A stretch of DNA of 64,000 nucleotides, taken from the NCBI GenBank assembly GCA_965208965.1, contig OZ242384.1, positions 310,001-374,000 of the forward strand, given 5' to 3'. Position 1 is the first letter of the stretch. Each line of letters opens with the position of its first letter. Both the position numbers and the translations under genes were made by a program. Shown here one piece after another: positions 27,119 through 35,692 of this stretch. A model generated the notes under the pieces. It was not told the DNA's origin. It ran no database searches and was given only the letters and a program-made list of their open reading frames with translations. The stretch is from Bin5 sp965208965 (GTDB lineage Bacteria; Chloroflexota; Anaerolineae; Caldilineales; Caldilineaceae).

Positions 27119-27645
27119 GGCACAGGCTCCTGCAGGGTAGCCTGTAGGCGCAGGAGACGCTCGTCTTGCGAGTGGGGATGGATGAGGCGAAATCCGGCCT
27201 TAACGGACCAGTTCGGCGGCTCAGAATTCTCCTGGGACCCTCCGAGAAAGTTTTCCAAGTCAAAGACGTGCAGGAGGAATTCCATATCCAGACGTTCGTA
27301 AGGGGCCAGGGTCTGTTCGATAGTAGAAGCGCGGGTGTAAAGGGAGCGGTCGACATCGGGAATATCGTCGCGCCAAGTGCTGCTGCTGCCGCCGATGCGG
27401 TTTCCGTCCAGGTACAGGTCAAAGAAGTAGCTATTCAGTTGGACAGGGAGCTCCGACCGGTTGTGGAGCCTGAATTGCACAACGAGTTGCGCGCTATCGG
27501 AATCGACTCTGCGCACCTCTGTAAGCTCCAGCTCGAGGCCGCGCACAGATTCGAGTGATCCAACATAGTTGGACACGGCCTGCCAAGTGGCCGCCAGGGC
27601 TGTGAGACCGAGGACATAGAGAAGGGTACGTGCAACACGCGGCAA
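27115..27645 (-). CDS. membrane-anchored beta-rich protein, unknown function
   Basis: The protein has 176 residues, probably from TTG 27645 (no better start is visible). An N-terminal hydrophobic anchor (TLLYVLGLTALAATW) is followed by a beta-rich extracytoplasmic part with VVQFRLHNRSELPVQLNSY and FFDLYLDGNRIGG. That pattern resembles LEA14-like/water-stress domains (a strand of non-polar residues, N-R, then V-x-L-x-x-Y), but this is only a resemblance. It is coupled to the membrane protein at 26702-27118, suggesting a two-component membrane assembly. Confidence 0.65.
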   Translation of the reverse strand: MPRVARTLLYVLGLTALAATWQAVSNYVGSLESVRGLELELTEVRRVDSDSAQLVVQFRLHNRSELPVQLNSYFFDLYLDGNRIGGSSSTWRDDIPDVDRSLYTRASTIEQTLAPYERLDMEFLLHVFDLENFLGGSQENSEPPNWSVKAGFRLIHPHSQDERLLRLQATLQEPVP

Positions 27646-27659
27646 GGTTTTAGGTTTAA

Positions 27660-28436
27660 TCAGACAAACCCTGCATGGGATTTGCCCCGCACCGAGATAT
27701 AGTCAACATGGACCTCTTCATCTGTACTCAGGTCTCTTGTTTTTGCCATCATATAGTGCAGGGCCCAAGCCCGGCGCCTCTTGGTGGAGGTGTTGGGGCT
27801 GGAATAGTGCAGGTTGAGGCTGTGGAAGAGGAGGCAGCCGCCGGCGGGGATGGGGACCGGGACTTCGCGCGCCTTCATTTCCTCGGTCAGCAGTTTCGGG
27901 AGGTGCCTGAGATGAAGCAAGCCATAGTGATGGCTGCCGGGAAGGCAGCGGATGCAGCCGTTTTCGAGGGTGGCGTCATCGAGCGCGATCCAGCAGGTGA
28001 TTTGGTTCTGGGGTATGAGGAAGGGCCAGGAGGCTGAGTCCTGGTGATATTCTTTGACTGATCCATGTCCAGGCGGCTTCATGAATATCTGATCGCCCAA
28101 TAGTTTTATGTCGGGTTCATCGAAGAGTTCAGAGATCAGGTCGACGAGCTTCGGTTTTCTGGCGACGGCGAGAAAGGTTTCGTGGATGGAGGCGGGAAAG
28201 TTGATTTTACGCAGTTCGTCGAGCGCGCTGTCGGCCTGCACTTCGCCGCGTGCGACGACCATTTCTTTTTCCAGGACCGGAATTCCTTTGATGTCGGCAG
28301 CCACTTCGACGCGCCCAAAAGCGATGTCCTCGGTTAACTGCTGGAGTTGTGCCAGCTCCTCTGTATCGAGCAGGGTGGGGAAAGGCAAAAAGCCTTCCCG
28401 CCAGAAGGTTGCTTTTTGCTCCGGCGTCAGAATCAT
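27660..28436 (-). CDS. phytanoyl-CoA dioxygenase (PhyH) family protein
   Basis: The protein has 258 residues. ATG 28436 is preferred because GGAGG lies five bases upstream; ATG 28448 would add MEEK. The iron-binding residues fit H131-Q-D133 (EYHQDS) and H210 (LFHSLNLHYSS), followed by the arginine-rich RRRAWALHY. It shares the CWIALDDATLENGC core with the 25847-26644 paralogue (CWVALDDATVENGC). It is the last gene after the ABC permeases, so it may modify the imported substrate. This is inferred from position only. Confidence 0.9.
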   Translation of the reverse strand: MILTPEQKATFWREGFLPFPTLLDTEELAQLQQLTEDIAFGRVEVAADIKGIPVLEKEMVVARGEVQADSALDELRKINFPASIHETFLAVARKPKLVDLISELFDEPDIKLLGDQIFMKPPGHGSVKEYHQDSASWPFLIPQNQITCWIALDDATLENGCIRCLPGSHHYGLLHLRHLPKLLTEEMKAREVPVPIPAGGCLLFHSLNLHYSSPNTSTKRRRAWALHYMMAKTRDLSTDEEVHVDYISVRGKSHAGFV

Positions 28437-28486
28437 CTTTTCCTCCATCAGACCTGGGTAACAGAGTTGTAGGGCACTAAACAATC

Positions 28487-29413
28487 TTAGTCGAGGCTCA
28501 TGCGGGGGTCAAGGGCGTCGCGGAGGCCGTCGCCGATGAAGTTGATGGCGAGGACGCAGACGGTGATCATGAGGCCGGGCGGGACCCAGTACCAGGGCAT
28601 GTTTTCGATGATCTGAATGTTCTGGGCCTCGTTGAGCATGTTGCCCCAGCTGGGGGTCGGGACCTGAACGCCGAGGCCGAGGAAGCTGAGTCCGGCCTCG
28701 GTGAGAATTGCGCCGGCGATACCGAAGCTGGCGGCGACGGTGATGGGCGCGACCACATTGGGCAGGATATGACGCACGATGATCCATCTCTCTTCGACGC
28801 CAACAGCCTGTGCGGCCATGATATAGTCGGTTTCACGAATAGAGAGAATCAGGCTGCGGACAAGGCGGGTTACGCCGGTCCAGCCGATAAGACCGATCGC
28901 CAGCATGGAATTGAATATACCCGGGCCGAGTATGGATACGAGCGCGATGAGAATGATCAGGATCGGGAAGGCCATGACGGTGTCGGTTATGCGCATAATC
29001 ACGGCATCAACAGTGCCGCCGTAGTAGCCCGAAACGCTACCCAGGATAGTGCCAATGGTGATGTACAGGGAGACGGCGACGATGCCCACGGACAGGGAGA
29101 CGCGTCCTCCGTAGACCACGCGGCTCCAGATGTCGCGACCGGTAAGATCGGTACCCAGCAGATGGCCTTCCTCGCCTGGAGCGAGGCCGATCTCTCTTAT
29201 TTCGATTTTGTGGGGATGAATGGGCGCCACGACGGGGGCAAGGGGGAAGGCAACGATAATGAGGAGGAACATCAGGATGGCGCTGGCCAAGGCGAGTTTG
29301 TGACGGCGGAAACGGCGCCAGGCGCGGCGGCGCTGCGCGGCTGCACCGCCCTCGTCGGACTGGAGGGAGTCGGTTATTTCCTGGAGTCCTTCGGGTTTTG
29401 ATTCAGCAGTCAT
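28487..29413 (-). CDS. ABC transporter permease, OppC/DppC-type
   Basis: The protein has 308 residues. After an N-terminal cytoplasmic stretch comes a first membrane helix (LASAILMFLLIIVAFPLAPVV), then the periplasmic segment (LLGTDLTGRDIWSRVVYGGR) typical of OppC, then the BPD_transp_1 domain with further helices and the EAA-like loop (QAVGVEERWIIVRHILPNV). It forms the inner-membrane pore with the DppB-type protein. The ATP-binding proteins are not in this operon. Confidence 0.92.
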   Translation of the reverse strand: MTAESKPEGLQEITDSLQSDEGGAAAQRRRAWRRFRRHKLALASAILMFLLIIVAFPLAPVVAPIHPHKIEIREIGLAPGEEGHLLGTDLTGRDIWSRVVYGGRVSLSVGIVAVSLYITIGTILGSVSGYYGGTVDAVIMRITDTVMAFPILIILIALVSILGPGIFNSMLAIGLIGWTGVTRLVRSLILSIRETDYIMAAQAVGVEERWIIVRHILPNVVAPITVAASFGIAGAILTEAGLSFLGLGVQVPTPSWGNMLNEAQNIQIIENMPWYWVPPGLMITVCVLAINFIGDGLRDALDPRMSLD

Positions 29414-29499
29414 GGTACAGTCTGGCTCGTGATAGCGGAACAGGGCCGGTGGCAGGTGCCTGACGGTCGGAGCCGACCCCGGCCAAGGGAATGGAATTG

Positions 29500-30483
29500 C
29501 TACTCGTAGCGAATTCGGGGGTCAATGGCCCCATAGGTCAAGTCTGTAATGAGGTTGCTAAAGACGATAGTCAGGGCCGAGACCAGGACCATGCCCATGA
29601 TCAGTGGGTAGTCGCGCGTGGCAACCCCGTCCAGGTAAAGAATGCCCATTCCAGGCCAGTTGAAAATGGTCTCGATAATGATGGAGCCGCCGAAAAGGCT
29701 GGGGAGGCGCAGACCAATGATGGTGATTACAGGAAGCAGGGCGTTGCGAAGAATGTGGCGGAAGATGACAACTGGATCGTTCAGCCCTTTGCTGCGGGCG
29801 ACGGTGATATAGTCGAGCCGCACAACCTCGAGGACACTGGAACGTGTATAGCGCATGATGCCGGCGGTCGAGTCCAGCCCCAGCACGATGGCAGGGAGCA
29901 CCAGGTAGCGCGCACGGTCGAGCATGGTGTCCCACAAGCCGAGATCTCGGCCGATGGTGGAATAGCCGCTGGTGGGCACCCAGCCCAATTTGAGCGAAAA
30001 GAGATAGATGGCGCCAATTGCAGCAAAGAAGCCCGGAATGGAGATACCTATAAAAGCAAGGAATGTGAGCACATAGTCTGGGGGCGTGTACTGATTGAGA
30101 GCGGAGAAGATGCCCAAGGGAATGCCCAAGAGAATGGAAATTACAATGGCCGCTGCCATCAGGCGCAATGTTGCGGGCAGGCGGCGGGCGATTTCATCCC
30201 AGACCGGGATCTTGCTGCGGATGCGCACACCCAGATCTCCCTTCAGAAGACCGCCCATCCACTTCAGATAGAGAATGGGAGGAGGTTGGTCCAGCCCGTA
30301 CTTTGCACGCAGCGTGTCGGCGTGGGAGCCTTCGTCGCCGCCGGTACCGGTTTCATAGTCCATGAGGATCATGGCGGAAACGGCGTCGCCCGGCGCCAGT
30401 TCGGTGAAGGTGAATGTAAGGACTGTGATCCCGAACAGTACGGGCAACATCTGGACGATGCGACGAAGGATGTAGCGATTCAT
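29500..30483 (-). CDS. ABC transporter permease, OppB/DppB-type
   Basis: From ATG 30483 the protein has 327 residues. The N-terminal TM (RYILRRIVQMLPVLFGITVL) and the loop (ELAPGDAVSAMILMD) are typical of DppB. The EAA-like loop is ARSKGLNDPVVIFRHILRN. It pairs with the DppC-type permease 86 bases downstream. An upstream extension in the same frame (MESEST...) is rejected because it covers the hairpin region at 30506-30549. Confidence 0.92.
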   Translation of the reverse strand: MNRYILRRIVQMLPVLFGITVLTFTFTELAPGDAVSAMILMDYETGTGGDEGSHADTLRAKYGLDQPPPILYLKWMGGLLKGDLGVRIRSKIPVWDEIARRLPATLRLMAAAIVISILLGIPLGIFSALNQYTPPDYVLTFLAFIGISIPGFFAAIGAIYLFSLKLGWVPTSGYSTIGRDLGLWDTMLDRARYLVLPAIVLGLDSTAGIMRYTRSSVLEVVRLDYITVARSKGLNDPVVIFRHILRNALLPVITIIGLRLPSLFGGSIIIETIFNWPGMGILYLDGVATRDYPLIMGMVLVSALTIVFSNLITDLTYGAIDPRIRYE

Positions 30484-30505
30484 GGTAAGACCCAGGAGCG
30501 GGAGG

Positions 30506-30549
30506 GGAGGAGTGAAGAGAGAGAAAGTGCTCTCGCTCTCCACTCCTCC
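30506..30549 (-). terminator. large intercistronic hairpin between lipoprotein and permease genes
   Basis: The arms GGAGGAGTG (30506-30514) and CACTCCTCC (30541-30549) pair perfectly, and the inner AGAGAGAGA and TCTCGCTCTC stretches extend the stem to about 19 pairs with two mismatches and a six-base loop. No U-run follows on the minus strand. In ABC operons such structures protect the binding-protein mRNA and reduce expression of the downstream permeases; that role is inferred here. Confidence 0.7.
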
Positions 30550-30570
30550 TATCTCAAGCTTCGCAGTTGG

Positions 30571-32283
30571 TTACTCTCCGGCCAGGTACCAGTTCACCGG
30601 GTAGCGCTCGGCGAACGGTTCGTCGAGCTGGCGGTAGATGTTGTTGCAGACGTCGGCGCTGAAGGCGGAGTACCGTCGCGGCCAGAAGACGGGGATTTCG
30701 CCGGCCTCTTCGGTGATAATCTCGGTGGCCCGGTGCAGCATCTCCATCCGTTTTTGCGGATCGGGTTCGGACATGGCGGCTTCGGACAACTGGTCGAATT
30801 CTTCGTTACAGTAGTGGCCTGCATTGCGGCCAGCCGGCCAGCCGCGATCACAGCCCAGTGAGAGCCGCAACTGATCCGGGTTGAACCAGCCACAGCAAGC
30901 GTAGGCCAGATGAAAATCGTCGTTCTCCAGGACGCGATCGACCCAGGCGGGACCATCCAGGTAGACGAGGTCCACCTTTATGCCGACATCGTTCCAATAC
31001 TGCTGCATGGCGGCGTGGATGCGCTTGCTCTGATCATCCTGGTAGTAGGTTACGAAGTCCACCTCCAGCTCGGGATCCCAGCCGGCTTCTTCCAACAGGG
31101 CGCGGGCCTTGTCAGGGTCGAAGGGGTAGGTGGCGATATTGGGGCTGACGAAGTCGGGATTGGTAAGCCTCAAGTGGAGGACTTCAGCCAGGTCGCCGTA
31201 ATAGGCTTCGGCCATCGCTTCACGGTCAAGCGAATAGAGGAGCGCCTGCCGTATGCGCACGTCCTGCCACAGCGGCCTGTTCTGGTTAGGGAAGACCGTC
31301 AGACCGCCGGCGATCTTATCGCCAAGGAGGACGATATTGGGGTCGTCCTTGTAGCGTTCATATTCCGTTGCGGTCACGCGACCGGCCATGTGGATTTCGC
31401 CGTTCTCAAGCGCGGCGTAGGCAGTTGTGCCGCGCAGGCCGATGCGGAAGATGATTCGGTCGAGGTAGGGGCGGCCACCGTAGTAGTCTTCGTTGGCTTC
31501 GAGGATGTAGTACTGATCCGGCTCGAAGTCACCCATGGTGAAGGGGCCGGAACCGACGGGATTACGGACAGCGTATTCGGTGTCGCCGAGGTCGGCGTAG
31601 GCGACGCCATCGAGCAGGTGCTTCGGCCAGATATTGAAGGAGGCCATATTGAGAAGGACGCTGCCGCGCGGCGCCACAAGGTTCAGCTCGAGCGTGTAGT
31701 CGTCGAGAACATTGATGCCTGAGATTTCATCGGACTCGCCAGCTTCAAATTCGGCGGCGCCGACCAGCTGATCGAGGCCGGATGTACGGCCGTGGGAGGC
31801 GCCGGTATCGGGATGGAAGAACATCTGCAGCGAGAACTTTACGTCTTCAGCGGTCAGCTGCTCACCGTCATGGAAGCGCACGTCATCGCGCAGGTTAAAG
31901 GTATAGGTGAGTCCGTCTGCGGAGACGTCCCAGCTTGTGGCCAGGTCAGGATGGACGGAAACCGCATCGGTGTCGCGGTCGATCAACTGGCTGAAGAGAT
32001 AGTCATCGCGGGCGGTGAAGACGAACCAGTTGCTCCCCGTCATGGCTCCTGCGCCGCCGGCCACCACCACCTCGCCGCCATACTTGGGCGGTGAATCGGT
32101 GCAGACATGCATATGGTCGCTATCAAGGTCTGCCTCTTCGTACCAAGGCTCAACAGGCTCTGCCGCTGTTTCCTCCGGCATCTCGGCCGGTTGAGGCGCG
32201 GCCGGCGCGACACAGGCTGCCATCATTCCGACCAGCAGGAGCAGGAAAACGGCGATTCCTACGTACTTCCTTGTAATCGACAT
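30571..32283 (-). CDS. ABC transporter substrate-binding lipoprotein, peptide/opine type (SBP family 5)
   Basis: The protein has 570 residues. A signal peptide with lipobox ends at M21-A-A-C24, so it is probably lipid-anchored. The SBP_bac_5 pattern is clear: YTFNLRDDVRFHDGEQLTAE and PVGSGPFTMGDFEP, then a late basic/aromatic region. It binds oligopeptides, nickel, opines or oligosaccharides outside the membrane and delivers them to the DppB/DppC-type permeases. It is highly similar to the lipoprotein at 32757-34484 along its whole length, so the pair is a recent duplication. An AAGGGG lies before the ATG. Confidence 0.94.
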   Translation of the reverse strand: MSITRKYVGIAVFLLLLVGMMAACVAPAAPQPAEMPEETAAEPVEPWYEEADLDSDHMHVCTDSPPKYGGEVVVAGGAGAMTGSNWFVFTARDDYLFSQLIDRDTDAVSVHPDLATSWDVSADGLTYTFNLRDDVRFHDGEQLTAEDVKFSLQMFFHPDTGASHGRTSGLDQLVGAAEFEAGESDEISGINVLDDYTLELNLVAPRGSVLLNMASFNIWPKHLLDGVAYADLGDTEYAVRNPVGSGPFTMGDFEPDQYYILEANEDYYGGRPYLDRIIFRIGLRGTTAYAALENGEIHMAGRVTATEYERYKDDPNIVLLGDKIAGGLTVFPNQNRPLWQDVRIRQALLYSLDREAMAEAYYGDLAEVLHLRLTNPDFVSPNIATYPFDPDKARALLEEAGWDPELEVDFVTYYQDDQSKRIHAAMQQYWNDVGIKVDLVYLDGPAWVDRVLENDDFHLAYACCGWFNPDQLRLSLGCDRGWPAGRNAGHYCNEEFDQLSEAAMSEPDPQKRMEMLHRATEIITEEAGEIPVFWPRRYSAFSADVCNNIYRQLDEPFAERYPVNWYLAGE

Positions 32284-32710
32284 GGTTTCAACCCCTTCGT
32301 AATTGATGCGTTACGCCCATTTGCGCGGGCGCGATACGGGTGCATGAATCCGAACACGTCTGAAGCGAGCGCTTTGACGAGGGTCGCCATCGCGGCCGTA
32401 AGGAGTTGGGCAACTTACGTCAGGAGAGTTCTCCCGGGCGTACAGGACCGACAATGGACCAAGCCCGAAACGGCACAACAAGGACGAATCACGGTGGACT
32501 GGAATTCTGACCGTCTTCCTTGCCTTCGAGGCAAGAGTCAGGGAAATCCAGGAGGAATCAATGCTTAAGAAACACAGTCGTTAAAGTCCTGATTACAGCA
32601 ACAAACCCACCCGTTCAGATTGCCCAAAATCCAATTGAAGCGGAGGTCGGTCACCTTCCGGGCGACAGAGCGGATAAGTTCAGAGTCGTCGCGTTTGAGA
32701 TCAATAGTCG
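32284..32710. other. leader region of the first substrate-binding gene
   Basis: This is part of the 473 bases between the two lipoprotein genes. It holds the untranslated leader of the 30571-32283 gene and short palindromes (GGGAGTTCTCCC-like, near 32430). Parts of it resemble the region upstream of the second lipoprotein gene (for example AACACGTC near 32354 and 34517), as if the control region was duplicated with the gene. No gene is supported. Confidence 0.6.
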
Positions 32711-32741
32711 GCGGCCAGTGGCGATGCTGCCCACTGGCCGC
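32711..32741 (-). terminator. hairpin after the second substrate-binding gene
   Basis: GCGGCCAGTGG (32711-32721) and CCACTGGCCGC (32731-32741) form an 11-base perfect stem with a nine-base loop, 16 bases after the stop codon of the 32757-34484 gene. On the minus strand it is not followed by a U-run. It probably ends or stabilises that transcript. Confidence 0.7.
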
Positions 32742-32756
32742 TGAATTATGCGTTTC

Positions 32757-34484
32757 CTACTCGCCGGCCAGATACCAGTTGGCGGGGTAGCGTTCGGCGA
32801 AGGGCTCGTCGAGCTGGCGGTTGATGTTGTTGCAGACGCTAGCGCTGAAGGCGGAGAATCGTGTCGGCCAAAAGACGGGGATCTCACCTGCCTCTGCTGT
32901 AATGATCTCGGTCGCCTTGTACAGCATCTCCTTGCGCTTGGCCGGATCCGGTTCGGACATAGCGGCTTCGGCCAAGGCGTCAAACTCTTCGTTGCAGTAG
33001 TGGCCGACGTTACGGCCTGCGGGCCAGCTACGGTCGCAGCCGAGAGAAAGGCGCAACTGATCGGGGTTGAACCAGCCGCAGCAGCCGTAGGACATATCAA
33101 AGTCATCGTTGTCGTAGACGCGGGCGACCCAGGCGGGACCATCCAGGTAAACGAGGTCGACCTTGATGCCGACGTCGTTCCAGTACTGCTGCATGGCGGC
33201 GTGGATGCGCTTGTTCTGGTCATCCTGGTAGTAGGTGACGAAGCTCACTTCCTGCTCGGAATCCCAGCCGGCCTCTTCGAGCAAAGCACGCGCTTTGTCT
33301 GGGTCGTAATCGTACTTTGTGATATTGGGGCTGACGAATTCGGGATTGGTAAGCCGCAGATGCAGTACCTCAGCCAACTCGCCGTAGTAGGCTTCGGCCA
33401 TGGCTTCGCGATCGAGGGCGTGCAGGAGGGCCTGCCGCACGCGCGCGTCCTGCCACAGAGGCCTGTTATGGTTGGCCCAGACGGTCATACCGCCGCCGAG
33501 CTGACCGCCAAGCAGGACAATGTTAGGATCGTCCTTATAGCGCTCGTATTCCACTGCGGTGACGCGGCCGGCCATGTGAATCTCACCGTTCTCGAGGGCG
33601 GCGAAGGCGGTTGCGCCGGACAGACCAATGCGGAAGATGATCTGGTCCAGATAGGGTCGGCCGGCGTAGTAGTCCTCATTGGCTTTGAGGATGTAGAACT
33701 GATCGGGCTCGAAATCGCCCATGGTGAAGGGACCGGAGCCGACGGGATTGCGGACGGCGTATTCGGTCTCGCCCAGGTCGGCGAAGGCGATGCCTTCGAG
33801 CAGGTGCTTGGGCCAGATGTTGAAGGCGGCCATATTGCTGAGGACGCTGCTGCGCGGCGCGACCAGGTTCAACTCGAGAGTGAAGTCGTCGAGGACCTTG
33901 ATGCCCGTGATTTCATCGGATTCACCGGCTTCGAATTCAGCGGCCCCGGCCAGCTGATCGAGGCCGGAGGTGCGGCCGTGGGAGGCGCCGGTATCGGGAT
34001 GGAAGAACATTTCGAGCGAGTACTTGACGTCTTCAGCGGTCAGCTGCTCACCGTCGTGGAAGCGGACGTCATCGCGCAGGTTGAAGGTGTAGGTGAGGCC
34101 GTCTGCGGAGACATCCCAGCTTGTGGCTACGTCGGGATGGATGGAGACGGCGTCGGTGTCACGGTCGATCAACTGGCTGAAGAGATAGTCATCGCGGGCG
34201 CTGAAGATGAACCAGTTGCTACCCGTCATGGCGCCGGCGGCACCGGCCACGACCACTTCTCCGCCGTACTTGGGCGGTGAATCGGTGCAGACGTGAATAT
34301 GGTCGCTCATAACGTCCGCTTCGTCGTACCACGGCTCGGTGGGTTCGGCCGCCATTTCTTCTTCGGCTTCTTCCTCCGCCATTGCGCCCGTTTCAGTTGC
34401 AGCGGGGGCGGCGCAGGCTGCGAGCAGACCGAGCAGCAGGATTAGAAAGACGGTTAATCCAACGGACTTCCTTGTGATCGTCAT
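32757..34484 (-). CDS. ABC transporter substrate-binding lipoprotein, peptide/opine type (SBP family 5)
   Basis: The protein has 575 residues. The lipobox ends at L21-A-A-C24. The body is nearly collinear with the 570-residue protein at 30571-32283; differences cluster in the acidic linker after the lipid anchor (EEEAEEEMAAEPTEP) and scattered surface positions. Two close paralogues in one locus with a single permease pair suggest either broad substrate range or a recent gene duplication that is still diverging. An AAGGAG lies 11 bases before the ATG. The gene is followed by its own hairpin. Confidence 0.94.
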   Translation of the reverse strand: MTITRKSVGLTVFLILLLGLLAACAAPAATETGAMAEEEAEEEMAAEPTEPWYDEADVMSDHIHVCTDSPPKYGGEVVVAGAAGAMTGSNWFIFSARDDYLFSQLIDRDTDAVSIHPDVATSWDVSADGLTYTFNLRDDVRFHDGEQLTAEDVKYSLEMFFHPDTGASHGRTSGLDQLAGAAEFEAGESDEITGIKVLDDFTLELNLVAPRSSVLSNMAAFNIWPKHLLEGIAFADLGETEYAVRNPVGSGPFTMGDFEPDQFYILKANEDYYAGRPYLDQIIFRIGLSGATAFAALENGEIHMAGRVTAVEYERYKDDPNIVLLGGQLGGGMTVWANHNRPLWQDARVRQALLHALDREAMAEAYYGELAEVLHLRLTNPEFVSPNITKYDYDPDKARALLEEAGWDSEQEVSFVTYYQDDQNKRIHAAMQQYWNDVGIKVDLVYLDGPAWVARVYDNDDFDMSYGCCGWFNPDQLRLSLGCDRSWPAGRNVGHYCNEEFDALAEAAMSEPDPAKRKEMLYKATEIITAEAGEIPVFWPTRFSAFSASVCNNINRQLDEPFAERYPANWYLAGE

Positions 34485-35000
34485 AGTCTCAACTCTCCTT
34501 GGTGGTGAATGAGTTCAAACACGTCATCATTGAGCGCAAAAGCGAAGAACGCTTTCGCGGCGAGGGGAAGCAGGTTGTTGACTTCAGGACTGGTGTAACC
34601 AGGACAGGCCCAAGCGGAGCGGGTGCCGACTACCACGTCATCGGGGCAAAAGTTCGGCTTTCGGGAGTCCCTAGCTTGTGTCAGACGGAAGCCAGGGTGT
34701 CCGGGATTGATCTACGGGTACGATACGCAGTTTTGGCGAATTGACTACGTTTTGTATACCACAGGCACAATAGTTGCGTCAAGTTGTCTTTCATGCCGGT
34801 GTGCAGGCCAGATTGGGGGTGAACTTTCGTTTACCTCATGTAGCAACCCGCCCACGTCGGGTTCTCAGATCGATTTCCACTCCTCTCCCCACCATGCAAC
34901 AGAGCCTGAATGTATTGGCAGGTTTTGTGGCTATTTGTCGCCTTGTTGGGGGGTCCCCCCGTTTCACTCAACGGCTCAAGAGTGAAGGCGCTAAAGGCAT

Positions 35001-35028
35001 TTGGCACAATTTGGCACATTTTTGGCAC
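35001..35028 (+). repeat. three phased TTGGCAC heptamers
   Basis: TTGGCAC begins at 35001, 35011 and 35022, that is 10 and 11 bases apart, so all face the same side of the helix. The pattern resembles a multi-site protein-binding cluster. It is about 520 bases upstream of the second lipoprotein gene. No known factor is assigned. Confidence 0.5.
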
Positions 35029-35110
35029 GTTTTCAGGGGGGTACCCCCAAAGGCAGTCGAATCTAATCTGGATTGCGAGTATTGTCTAAGATAGCCGGTG
35101 GGTCGAAAGA

Positions 35111-35144
35111 GGCGAGGAGAGAGTGGAGAGGAGTGAGGAGTGAG
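35111..35144. repeat. dispersed repeat, family 1, copy A
   Basis: GGCGAGGAGAGAGTGG and the following AGAGGAGTGAGGAGTGAG form a 34-base match to 37180-37213 and, with four changes, to 41640-41673. The copies at 37180 and 41640 also match over a longer stretch downstream. All are on the plus strand in the same orientation and lie between genes. Confidence 0.8.
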
Positions 35145-35202
35145 TGGCGTGGAGCGGCGCGTTTGGAGGGAGCATCCGGGGGGACGGAGGGGCGTTTTGG
35201 GT

Positions 35203-35519
35203 GCTTGTACGAGAGATTGGGGGATTTGGGGTGGAATCCAGGGGGTAATTTGGGCGCGAAGAGCAGGGGTTAGGGGCTGGGGGCTAGGGGCTAGGGGCAG
35301 CGGGAGGGTAGTTTTGGGGGTGGATGCGCGGTTTGCGGGGCGTGTTGAGGGCTTGTACGAGAGAGGACAAGAGATTGGGGGATTGGGGATGGAATCGGGG
35401 AAGAATTTTGGGCGCGAAGGGCAGGGGTTAGGGGCTGGGAGCCAAGGGCTAGTGGCTTGAGACAGTGGGAGGGCAGTTTTGGGGGTGGATGCGGGGTGTG
35501 CGGGACGAGTTCGGGGCAG
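35203..35519 (+). repeat. imperfect direct duplication (two units of about 150-170 bases)
   Basis: The unit beginning CTTGTACGAGAGA at 35204 recurs at 35352. Both contain TTGGGCGCGAAG, then AGGGGTTAGGGGCTGGG heptamers, then TTTTGGGGGTGGATGCG. Unit 1 runs to about 35350, unit 2 to about 35519. The second unit has extra bases. No coding role is visible. Confidence 0.75.
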
Positions 35520-35692
35520 GGGGATACTGCTGCTGGCCTAGGGATGCAGTTATGTTGGTTATATTCTATTTGTTTGTTAAGGTTCCGGCGCACGGGCGGC
35601 GATCAGGGACAACAGCTGCTGTCTGACCGTTTGCTAATCGGCCTGGTGATCTGGTTCAGACTCTGCCAGATTTCTGTTGTCTCTTACCATCA

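Larger units (their letters stand above)
34485..35692. other. 1.2-kb gene-poor region with several repeats
   Basis: I see no convincing gene. It contains the leader of the second lipoprotein gene, the palindromes GGGGGG-T-CCCCCC (34948-34960) and GGGGGTACCCCC (35037-35048), three evenly spaced TTGGCAC heptamers (35001-35028), a dispersed repeat copy (35111-35144) and a duplicated 150-170-base block (35203-35519). Base use is strongly purine-skewed from 35100 to 35520. Confidence 0.75.

Noticed and set aside
34499..35593. Several short frames in the gene-poor region
   Set aside because: They run through repeat arrays and the duplicated block, have no Shine-Dalgarno and no family-like composition.
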